DNA from: Paramacrobiotus richtersi
Taxonomy: Eukaryota; Tardigrada; Eutardigrada; Parachela; Macrobiotidae
Reading direction: 5' to 3'
Assembly (NCBI GenBank): GCA_034698045.1
Contig: JAQGAU010000337.1
Location: forward strand, 1 to 30,753
DNA: 30,753 bases
Positions 20,145 through 28,831 of this stretch are shown here, piece by piece; positions within the stretch are counted from its first letter, which is position 1; each line of letters begins with the position of its first letter. The notes below the pieces were generated by a model. That model worked only from the letters and a program-made list of their open reading frames with translations, was not told where the DNA came from and did no database searches. Made by a program: the position numbers and the translations under genes.

Positions 20145-20548
20145 TTATACGAAACTTATAATGTATACTAATTATAAGCATCGATTTATGTAAACTATCG
20201 TGTGTCGAGCCTCCATTCCTGATCAGCATTATATAAAAACGTGCATGTTATGTATACCAGGATATTATACTCATGCATTTGCATTGCTAATCAAAACCGT
20301 CACCGCTTTCGTGATTGCGTAAAAACGTAGTTATGGATCGCTTATTTTATTTTCGAATAACTTCTGAACTGTGCCTAACATATATGCATATACGCGCCTT
20401 ATAATTATCGGATATAACATTAATTATAATGCAAGATACGCACAAGGACCATATATTTACTTGCTAAAGGACAGTTTCACTTGCAATTAGAAAGCCTGAC
20501 AATCTGAACATAAATATCGATACAAAATTACAGTTATGGTTTCTGTAG
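20145..20548. other. Intergenic, no gene recognised
   Basis: This is AT-rich 3' flank of the minus-strand G-alpha gene. I see nothing else that I can support. Confidence 0.45.
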
Positions 20549-21781
20549 TCACTGTAAATGAAAATCCATCAAAGATATGCGCAGGTTATAATCTTCCACC
20601 GCCGTGGTGACGAATCGCATTCCCTCCGTATCAGTGGCACAGGTAAGATGCGAATACAGCAGTTTATCAGGATCATCAGCCTCGTAATCCCTTTTCTTCC
20701 TTTCTCCCAGCTGTTTATCAGCGACTTCCGCATTATGCAATAAATAGGATTTGACATATGCCAAAAACATTTGCAAAACAAACTCCTTCGCAATGTCCCC
20801 TTCGCTCTTGGTTTTGGCTGACTTATGTTTGGATTTATATTCAGCATACTCGGGTATATATTTCCCCATATCTCGTCGCTTAATTTTCTCATCAAAAATA
20901 TCCGTTTTATTCAGAAACAGAATGATCGCCGCTTCCTGTAGGAACCGTTCGTTGATGATCACGTTAAACAGCGCCAGACTCTCCTTCAGCCGATTCACAC
21001 CCTCCTCCCCCTGGGCGTCCACTTCCAGCACCAACTGGTCATAGTCGGACAGTGCCGAGACGAAGATGATGGATGTCACCTTCTCGAATAAGTGGATCCA
21101 TTTGCGCCTTTCCGTCCGCTGCCCACCCACATCGACCACGCGGAAGTACACTTGCCGCACTTTAAAACTATATTCCTTGACTCCGGTCGAACTCTTCCTC
21201 ACTCGGAGAATGTCATCCTGTGTAGGGACGTAGTTCTGTTTGGCAATCTCGTCCAAACGCTCAAAGAAATATCGGGTAGAATCGCTCAAGTATACAAAAG
21301 TGTATTCATTGCGCCTCTGGTACGCCTCCTGTACTCCGCCGTCGGCCCATAGTTTTTTCGTAGCATCGAACAGGGATTTCAGCATCTCAGGATCGTCTGT
21401 TATATTGTCCCTGTAATACGTCTTTGCTTGTTTCCTCACCTGTTGCGCACGCTTCTTATTCTCTTCGTGCTCAAAGTGAATATGAAACTGGTCCACTGCA
21501 TCCAGCATGATAACCATGGCTTCGAAAACGTTCTCTCGAATGGACTGTACAAATTCCAATCGTTTGCGTTCGTCCGCAAACTCTTGTCCGTGAATGATCT
21601 GCATCTGTTTCAGGACAGTGGACTTTCCCGCTTCTCCTGTACCGAGGAGCAGCATCTTCAGTTCCTTCCGGGAATACTTTTTATGTTGATCCATTTCCCG
21701 ATCGATGCCTCGGCTAACGGCATTACGTAGCTGGATTTCTTCGGTGGCCAAACACGGACAGCAGTGGCTTATCGCTTCCAT
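20549..21781 (-). CDS. Intronless G-protein alpha subunit, Gq-like divergent paralogue 3
   Basis: A single uninterrupted ORF of 410 aa starts at MEAISHCCPCLATEEIQ. An upstream Met at 21832 adds 17 residues, but I prefer 21781 because Cys-rich MxxxxxCC starts are typical of Gq. Motifs are the P-loop GTGEAGKST (47-55), VPTQDDILRVR, switch II VDVGGQRTERRKW (Gln221), FLNKTD (291-294 for NKTD) and TCATDT. Switch I reads RKSSTGVKEY, so the Mg-binding Thr is Ser198. About 25 extra residues (around SYLLHNAEVADKQLGERKKR) lie before TCATDT, and there is a 3-residue insertion (TFVYLSDS). The C-terminus is LMDFHLQ, unlike receptor-coupling tails of standard classes. The lack of introns beside two intron-containing paralogues suggests retroposition or intron loss. 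Confidence 0.9.
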   Translation of the reverse strand: MEAISHCCPCLATEEIQLRNAVSRGIDREMDQHKKYSRKELKMLLLGTGEAGKSTVLKQMQIIHGQEFADERKRLEFVQSIRENVFEAMVIMLDAVDQFHIHFEHEENKKRAQQVRKQAKTYYRDNITDDPEMLKSLFDATKKLWADGGVQEAYQRRNEYTFVYLSDSTRYFFERLDEIAKQNYVPTQDDILRVRKSSTGVKEYSFKVRQVYFRVVDVGGQRTERRKWIHLFEKVTSIIFVSALSDYDQLVLEVDAQGEEGVNRLKESLALFNVIINERFLQEAAIILFLNKTDIFDEKIKRRDMGKYIPEYAEYKSKHKSAKTKSEGDIAKEFVLQMFLAYVKSYLLHNAEVADKQLGERKKRDYEADDPDKLLYSHLTCATDTEGMRFVTTAVEDYNLRISLMDFHLQ

Positions 21782-22131
21782 AAAGCCGACTGGATTAATT
21801 AATGTGTATAACTTGTTTGAAAATAAATTCACTAACAGTTGGTCAAATGTTTAAGCTTTGCAGTGAAAAGTTTCATTGCCAGTATGTTGCAAATCAAGTA
21901 CTGCACAGATCGGTGTTCCATGTATCGACAGCATGATATGTGAGGCCCGAGCACGAGTCTCACATTTTTGTGGAAACATTTTTTGTGTATTTAGTTCGAG
22001 TTCACAGCTGGAGGGAATGAATACGCAGACACAAATCCGCCGGCAGTTGACGAAATATTAGCGATACAATCATACTTTGAGTAAAATTTTGTGAAGACAC
22101 TCATTCGAGAAGACGCATAGCTTAAGATATT

Positions 22132-22150
22132 ACAGATATCAGATATCTGT
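22132..22150. repeat. Perfect 19-bp palindrome
   Basis: ACAGATATC, a central A and GATATCTGT form 9-bp perfect arms. It could be a dimeric transcription-factor site, about 350 bp upstream of the minus-strand G-alpha gene, or simple chance. Confidence 0.6.
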
Positions 22151-22419
22151 ACAGTATACATATTCGTCACTGCCAGTTGCTGTCCAAATTCACACAATGA
22201 CCTTTCGGATGCACCAACCCTTCACACGGTTTACATATACCGGTGTTTCATCCACACTACTGTTAGGACCTCCATGCACTGTCAAGCATGATTTACAATT
22301 GTTAGCTGAGAAGCGGTACATCATTATGTAAATTAGTATCTTGACAAAATAGCCGTAACTGATCATCACTCTATGTCCTGTTATTATACAACTACGTACA
22401 CTTATATAATTACAAGCGC

Positions 22420-22441
22420 GGGTTGCGCTGGCGCGCAACCC
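22420..22441. repeat. GC-rich perfect hairpin, 9-bp stem and 4-nt loop
   Basis: GGGTTGCGC and GCGCAACCC flank the loop TGGC. The stem is strikingly GC-rich in an AT-rich spacer. It is not followed by CTRR, so a Helitron end is not supported. Confidence 0.65.
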
Positions 22442-22985
22442 ATTTGTGTTTGAATTGTTTGAGGTTTTGGAATCGTTTAAGTTTCTGAAACTTCAGAAAT
22501 TTGATATTTTGGAAAGTTCTCGAAATCTCAAATGGTACGTAGTGTGCGCGTACGTAGTGACTGACATGTTTAACAATACTGTACCAGTTTTTACCATGAT
22601 TCTAATACGCAATAACGTAGTACACTGTTACATGAGACATGCTTAGAAAGCCATCTGAAGACGCATAATTTGGTAGGCTAATCGACGTTGTTGGCTGGGT
22701 TGATAATTTTGATATTTATCAACTCTACTGGTATCAATAAATCCAAATGTCTCGTTCCACCCGTTAATGCCTGTACTGCTACATTATTAACTGTGCCATG
22801 CAAAACCCAAGACTGCCTGCGAATTGTCACGACACGAATAGTTGCATAAAAATAATATTGAAAATTAAAATGCTACATGTTTTTGCGGAAAATAAATACT
22901 GTAAAGCGAGTGACCTTTAGTTTCGATATAGTTTGTTGGGAATTTCTGGTACGCGTAGTCTGAATCGAAAAATAGATGTAGTGCA

Positions 22986-23165
22986 GCTTTTGGTGGGCAA
23001 AAGACCACCATTAACGAATGCAAAAACGGTTTGTGCGGGCAGCAACCGGCTGTGGCGCAATCACGGGAGAAAATTTAGGCACAAACCCGTTATCAAAAGT
23101 CTCGTTTTGCACCAATTCTTTTAAGAATTGCCTGGAAAGTGCAGATATACATGAGGACGATTGTG
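22986..23165 (+). pseudogene. Broken copy of the ORF at 23429-23250
   Basis: Compared with the minus-strand copy, this arm carries a 1-nt insertion in the segment after TTTTGGTGG and another near 23075, and the aligned frame meets a stop at AAAATTTAG. It retains words such as ECKNGLCGQQPA against ECENELCAQHPA. It looks like an inverted duplicate that has decayed. Confidence 0.45.
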
Positions 23166-23249
23166 AACTAAAACCAGTTTAACAGCGTTACTTTTAGATT
23201 TTAAACAATTTCAAATATTTAAACAATCTAAACAATTCACTTCAGTTTT

Positions 23250-23429
23250 TCAGAAAAATGCTGGAAAGCGGTCCTTGGGTACATCTGTATTTTTCAACAT
23301 AGTTTCAAAAGGATCGACGAGTTTGTGTTTAACCTTCTCCAGTGATTGCTCCGCAGCCGGATGCTGCGCACACAGTTCGTTTTCACATTCGTGTATGTTG
23401 GTTTTTGACCACCAAAAGCAACAGCATAT
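23250..23429 (-). CDS. Possible last exon, unknown protein
   Basis: An open frame of 59 codons follows a possible acceptor (AACAAG). It reads ICCCFWWSKTNIHECENELC, then AQHPAAEQSLEKVKHKLVDP, then FETMLKNTDVPKDRFPAFF and a TGA at 23252-23250. Composition is protein-like. Another frame is also open over much of the segment, so the assignment is tentative. No Met start or known domain was found. Confidence 0.35.
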   Translation of the reverse strand: MCCCFWWSKTNIHECENELCAQHPAAEQSLEKVKHKLVDPFETMLKNTDVPKDRFPAFF

Positions 23430-23470
23430 CTTGTTTTAACGTTTCAGAGTGCGCTCACGAATCATTCTCC

Positions 23471-23988
23471 TCGAATGTGCTCAAAGTACAATATGTAAAT
23501 CACCTTGACAGGATAGCTTCAGTTCTATATCCAAAAAATAATATGTTACTGCTCCTTCAGGGGCTACATATCCATGCATAACTTTTAACACGATATTCCA
23601 CATGACCTTCGTAAACCAAAAATATACGAATACCTCCGAATATACGAATTAAGAAACTAAGCCAGTTGAATTATCACTTTACTGTTGCTACTGCACTGCT
23701 AAGAGTTTTAATAACTATTCCTGTAATAGAAGTCTCCCTCGTTATTAGAACAGCCGTTTAACAGTGCCCTGCACATAGTTTCCTGGTTGGCACCTGTGTA
23801 AAAATCTTCCTTGGTTCTGTAACGGTTTAACGCTGTAACGGTCCCCAATTAGGGCATTCCATTTCCATGGAAACTGAGTTTCACGGGAAGTGGAACTCAA
23901 CCCACACGTCCATTACGTTCCACAACTCTTATTGTAATATGCACTGTAATAACATATACGCCATCTATGATCACAGTTGCCAAAAATT
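23471..23988. other. No recognisable gene
   Basis: Only short ORFs are present. This lies between two minus-strand coding-like remnants and may be an old intron. Confidence 0.35.
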
Positions 23989-24087
23989 TCAAAATTCGAT
24001 AAAAAATTTCGGATCACGAATTTTGACACAATCTCTTCGATTGGCAAACCCTGGAGGGAATACCTTTGGACCAGAACTGACCAGATT
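23989..24087 (-). pseudogene. Exon-like remnant, weakly FYRN-like
   Basis: After a good-looking acceptor (CAATATAACAG) the frame reads NLVSSGPKVFPPGFANRRDC and VKIRDPKFFIEF, then TGA. The pattern K-V-F-P-P-G-F-x-x-R-R-x-x-x-x-x-x-D-P resembles the FYRN motif of chromatin proteins (YPVGFxSTR...DP), but the match is short and unverified. No donor or downstream exon was found. Confidence 0.22.
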
Positions 24088-24315
24088 CTGTTATATTGAA
24101 AGATAAAAGACGAGTTCGATTCCTTGGAAACTGAGACGTAGAAATGTATGAATCTAGAGATATTATAGATCCTCATAAAAGGTCGTACAACATAATGACA
24201 CGACAACAGTCCGAGTTCCATACCAATGACCTGTATATAACTGACCATTACAATGACACATGTGAAATCATGAGAGTAGCTGACAATTTCTAAGCATAGC
24301 TAGGTCACTAATATC

Positions 24316-24684
24316 TCAGAATCTATTGCTTAAGCTGCAAGGCGATCCCAGTGATGTTGTGCTGTTCACGTCCTGCCCAGATCCTTCGCTAATCTCCTTA
24401 CGATATGCAAGCCATAATTATTCCGTCTTAAACGCACCCTTTTGTTCTTGTAACAGTTTCCCAACACTAGGAGCATGCGTCACACTGGACCACACTAGAC
24501 TGCTGACTAAATGAATCTGCTACACTTCCGTCCGCTATCCCACTTCCCTATTCCAGTCCAGGACGTGATCGATCATTTCCTCTGCGCTGCTGCTATGATC
24601 GATTCATACTAATGACTCAATTTGTATCTTGCATGGGTCCTCATCCAGGACCACAATACTAACACGGCCATATTTACCGTTTAA
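24316..24684 (-). pseudogene. Coding-like frame interrupted by four stops
   Basis: One frame runs 123 codons with protein-like content broken by stops at 24604 (TGA), 24535 (TAG), 24520 (TAG) and 24418 (TAA). Segments are LNGKYGRVSIVVLDEDPCKI then QIESLV; IDHSSSAEEMIDHVLDWNRE; SSVTHAPSVGKLLQEQKGAF then KTE; and LWLAYRKEISEGSGQDVNST. The first two parts recall a ubiquitin-like or Ras-association fold (strand, strand, then a helix after SSSAEEMIDHVL), but I cannot confirm a family. The gaps between stops are too small for introns. It is best explained as a decayed gene. Confidence 0.4.
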
Positions 24685-26034
24685 TCAGTAAACTATTCAG
24701 CCGTTAATTAGCCTCGCGACATAACCTAACATTAGTAGTTTAGTTTATTCAGGAGCAGACAAACCGTGGCACTCGCAGTCTGGTCATCAAGAAAATACAA
24801 AAAAACAAGAGAGTAACATGTTACAACACCTTCCAGTTATTGAAAAACACTGATGCTACCAAATATACCTCGGCACTGGGCAGAGCCCATTCACAGAATG
24901 GCATTCACTTTGCCCGATTTGAAAATTTAATAAGTCTATCCATCTGTCTGTATTTATCTGTACATCGGTATCGTGGTGCCAGTATTGTACCACTATCACC
25001 ATTTTTGTTAAAAGAATCTGTCAAGAGAAACTGACCGTCGGTAATACGTTTCTCGCAACAGTTACTCATTTACTGTAGACTGCTGTTATACCGTTCCATC
25101 TGCTTATGAAGCACCCAAAGGTTTACCGGAGTACCGCCAGAACGGCCTGTTCAAGTACTTCGAAAGTCAACCATCCCAAGTCAAAAGTCCGTATCGAATC
25201 GATTCCTATACTCAAGCGAAGTAAAACTGTCATAGCAAATGCAGTGCTAACGAGATATCAGTGAAAGTGACATGGAACACTAGAACTCAATTAAAGCAAC
25301 ATTACTCAAAAGTCGTTTATTGCTGTACCATAGTATTACATGCGTACACACGCACACCATTAGAAAAACAAAATCAAATTCAACTGAGAAGGAAGATTTC
25401 ATCTAGACCGACAGAATCTGGTACTGTACCCATAACACAAAGGGCATTCCCCTTCTGCATTAACATGGAAACCTTACTCGAAATGGAAACCTTATTGTCA
25501 ATAGAAAGTAAACGATAGTAACCGGCAATACGTTATTAAACCTGCACCTGGAGGTTCGCACTTGTGGATTGCCGATCAGGCGCCCCACAAGACTACGGCT
25601 GCTACGATGACAGAAATATCAGCAAGGTCACACCATCCACCAGTTTATCAACGGTGCAACTTTCACGGGCAACGAAACACATTTTTAGTTTCCGGCAACT
25701 TCTATGTACATCAAATTCCGCCAAATATCGAGAAACTCGTTATCGAATGTCCGATCGTTTTGCAGACTTACCAGAGCGGAAAGCTGCTTGCGCAATAGAA
25801 GACAATCAAAAGCGGATGGTACATCCTGAAAGGTGCCCTGCGTTTACCTTATATTGCTAATGGTCGTGGTATGTCGATGAACAGTATCCGGATTTTGAGA
25901 CAAACAGGTTGTAAATGTTCTCTTGCCAAACAAGAAGTTTTTCGTGACAGCTTGACCCAACCACTTATTCAAACTCAAGTTTAGTATTGCTGTATACTCA
26001 TATCAGAGCCGATTTCATAGACTGGGCTTCGAGA
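24685..26034. other. Mostly non-coding, with unassigned open stretches
   Basis: At 25106-25231 a plus frame reads AYEAPKGLPEYRQNGLFKYF and continues to a TAA, but other frames there are open too. At 25562-25860 two overlapping plus frames are open, containing GAPQDYGCYDDRN and NTFLVSGNFYVHQIPPNIEK respectively. None matches a family I know. Just before 26035, TTCATAG is shared with the second MATH-BTB copy and may be a conserved 3' splice site for a 5'-UTR exon. Confidence 0.3.
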
Positions 26035-27482
26035 ATGACATTTTCTTCGCATTCAAACGCCGTGATCAAGTGTCGAACGCTGCGGGAAACTGTTCGCTTC
26101 ACCATGGAATGGACCATTGAGAATTTCAAAACGTTTCGGGATCACACGGAGAGCATGTACAGCGCTGGAATTACCATGGCTGAACTGGGGATGGAGGGTG
26201 ACTACGAAGGACGTTGGTGCATTCGTCTAAAGCCTTGTTTCAAGCAGACAGACAACGATATCGAGAAAAAGTTCGTTTCGCTGTTCCTGACAATTTCGGA
26301 TGGGGATCCGGAATCCACGACCTACACCCAGGGACGAACAATTCCTGTGGAATTCAGTGCAAGGTATGGGTGACAACGGCACATTGAGTATAGACTTGTT
26401 TTCAAGCTTTGAACTGATTTCTGACATACAGACGTTGAAGCGCAATTTTGAACCTTTTCGCCCCTGTAATGTGGGTATGAGGGGTGTAACCACGTAATAA
26501 AGGGGGAAAGGTCTCCACATTCCCGTTTGCGCTTGTTATCATCGAGATTCAGATAGCACTATCGAAGTACGGATCCTTCAGGCGGCTAATCATTGAGTTG
26601 AAGTTTGGCTAAAGGCACAAATCAGAATGCTGCATTTCTTTAGGCTTACTACCGGAAAAGCAAATCTGAAGATCTGGCGTCATAAAGATTCAAGTTTCCA
26701 CACGTTCTCATCAGCTGTCGATGAATGGGGTTGGAGCGCCGCAGTCAGTCACGATGACCTGTTCGGTTCAAAAGCCCGGCTTGCTGAAAGATGACTGCAT
26801 CACGGTGGCACTGGACGTTGTGGTCTACAAGCCACCCCAATGCATCCGAAGCGCCAGTTTCCAGATTCCCCGGACCGTCTTCTTGACTGCAGGAAAACAC
26901 TACCAGGACTTTACGAGTCGCCAGCTGAACTGGTTCACTGCACAGCAGCAGCGCCAGTCTCCCGATCTGGATTTCACACTGCAGTCCAGTGATGGAAAGG
27001 ACTTCCACACTTCACGCTGGATTCTCATGGCGCACTCGCCCGTATTCGCCGCCATGCTAAAGGAGGGCTCGGTGGAGCAGAAGGAATCGCGCTGTTCAAT
27101 GGCCGATATTGATGGAGAAACTACGGAGATCATGTTAAATTACATGTACGGTTGTTGTATGCAGAAGATCGATAAGGGCAACGTCGAGAAGGTGTTGATC
27201 ATGGCCGATAAGTATGCATTGATGAACCTGTTGCACTTCTGCGAAGAACTGCTGGCTAACAATATGACGGTGGACCAGGCAGTGCACCTGTTGATTGTGG
27301 CAAGTCAGCGCGGACTGGAGAAGGTAAGGGCTGCCGCCTTGGATGTCATCCCCAAGAATATGGCTACGTTCTTGAAGAAAGCGACACCGGAGGATGCCGC
27401 GCAGTTGCGGGCGGACCTGGATCTGATGCAGACGATCATGGAGCACTGTTCCAAGAGAACGCGTTATATCGAGAAATCTTGA
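26035..27482 (+). pseudogene. MATH-BTB (SPOP-like) gene copy 1, frameshifted
   Basis: The family acts as substrate adaptors for cullin-3 ubiquitin ligases. Exon 1 (26035-26363) encodes MTFSSHSNAVIKCRTLRETV and the start of the MATH domain (FTMEWTIENFKTFRD). An intron at 26364-26643 matches that of copy 2. Exon 2 begins in frame (RLTTGKANLKIWRHKD), but near 26766-26771 five bases present in copy 2 are missing, so the frame runs into a TGA soon after LFGSKARLAER. The BTB and BACK parts (LDFTLQSSDGKDFHTSRWIL, MADIDGETTEIMLNYMYG) stay open in the other frame from the ATG at 26721 to TGA 27482. Either the gene is a recent pseudogene or it makes a BTB-only protein from 26721, or the deletion is an assembly error. 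Confidence 0.75.
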
Positions 27483-27661
27483 GCAGACATGTTTGGATGG
27501 CGTGTAGTCGTGGGTGGTATGGTGGTGTTTTCCGTTTGTGATTGTATTTTTCATCGCTGCGTTGCCATGCAGGCACAGTGTATCAATGGCAGTGATGTTG
27601 TGACTTGTATTTCAGTTGATATGGGGATCTTGGACATGATGGCTTTCTAAAGTGTTTTTGT

Positions 27662-28010
27662 TTATAATAAATAATAATAATAACGGTTTATTGTCCTTTG
27701 CAACGGGGCATGGCCCCCCTTAGAGCAACAGACAGCATACTTGAAATATCCAAAAAAAAGACAAGAATAAATGAAACGATTACTACATAGAGAGTATGCA
27801 AGAAGATGTTTGCGGAAGTTACAACAAAAGCAAATGTTTTTTCGTCCATGATAGTTCTTTCCAGACTATGCTATCCAACGCGTTCCGGAAGGCGCTTAGC
27901 GTTCTGTAAGCGGTAGGCGGCAATTCCAGTTCATTCCACAGCTCAGTCAGTCGACTCCAGGTAGATCCATCAGAGCAGGGAACGGTTGTTCCACAGGCGG
28001 TCGTAGGGGC
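27662..28010 (-). mobile_element. 3' end of a non-LTR (LINE-type) retrotransposon
   Basis: On minus, the frame GSTWSRLTELWNELELPPTA, YRTLSAFRNALDSIVWKELS ends at TAA 27821-27819. It matches the C-terminal signature of LINE ORF2 proteins (R..ELWN.LP......S...F...LD). After about 130 bp come CAATAAA and a short TTA/TAA microsatellite (27662-27684), typical of 3' tails of CR1/L2-like elements. Only the 3' end is present, as expected of 5' truncation. It sits between the two MATH-BTB copies. Confidence 0.65.
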
Positions 28011-28831
28011 TGGTTTGGCTTCTGAATCCTAATTGCCTATAATTTCATAGCCTTCTTGCTCCAATAATATTCGATGAATTTTAATCGATATCTGACTTGT
28101 GAGATCAGAATTGTAAAATAACAATATAAAGACAATCTGAAGCAGTAACAAATTAACAATTCAGCACAAACCCAATCATTCCTTGTTAATTTTTATCTGT
28201 TTGAGCGGAGGTTATGCAGACTGTGTAACTACGAACTGTGCAGTGTGCGCTGTATGTTACTGCATGTTATCACGGAAGTATGTGAAGTGGAACACAACTG
28301 GTGAATGGTAAAATCAAGCTGTACTGCGCGCCAGTTTCACACACGTCACATGCTGTATCAGCAGCATTACATAGCTCTTCCGCAAGTGGTACGTTGCTTT
28401 TACGTAGACCACTTGTCGTGTCCATACAGCGACAACAGTACGCAACAGCTCATCGGGATATTCTTTGAGATATCTGGCTGGAAAGTGAGTTACAAAGCAT
28501 GTTATCACTTTGCCAGATAGCACAGCATAGCCAGATACCACGACTGATAGTTGTTGCCTTTGTGCTTGACGTGCAGCAATGTGTCGTGCTGTTCAATCAA
28601 ACGACCATTATTAAACTGAGCTTGCAATTAGTCACTGCGCGTTTCGACTCTTTTTTCTAACTTGCGAATACTGTGTGTTCATAATGCAGTGAGAGATGAT
28701 TCTCACTGTCATGCGTGGAATATAATCGGGGTTTATGTACGAAATTGCGAATGATGTACTTTGGCAACAACAAGAAGTAGACACCAAGCACGATAATACT
28801 ACCTTAATACTTCATAGGCTGGGCTTCCAAA
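28011..28831. other. Intergenic, upstream of MATH-BTB copy 2
   Basis: No gene is recognised. The last ~30 bp (TTCATAGGCTGGGCTTCCAA) match the equivalent flank of copy 1, marking the left side of the duplicated unit. Confidence 0.45.

Larger units (their letters stand above)
21782..22937. other. Intergenic, no gene recognised
   Basis: This is AT-rich 5' flank of the minus-strand G-alpha gene. It contains two symmetrical motifs listed separately. No supported ORF or RNA gene was found. Confidence 0.45.
22938..23470. repeat. Inverted pair of related coding-like segments (~210-230 bp arms)
   Basis: The segment at about 22938-23165 on plus matches the reverse complement of about 23258-23470. Shared blocks include GCTTTTGGTGG, CACGAATG/AACGAATG, CCGGCTG, CAATCAC, GGAGAA, CACAAAC and CAGAT. 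Identity is roughly 70-75% by eye, with several single-base indels. The arms are separated by about 90 bp. Confidence 0.65.

Noticed and set aside
21782-21832. Upstream Met giving a 427-aa G-alpha
   Set aside because: The extra 17 residues are unlike any G-alpha N-terminus, whereas MEAISHCCPC from 21781 fits the palmitoylated Gq-type start.
22420-22450. Helitron 3' end
   Set aside because: The hairpin is not followed by a CTRR terminus.
24100-24125. tRNA T-loop-like word (GAGTTCGATTCC)
   Set aside because: No acceptor stem, D arm or anticodon arm could be found at the right spacing.
25261-25518. 85-codon plus-strand ORF
   Set aside because: It is a low-information sequence with no recognisable motif, and other frames are equally open.
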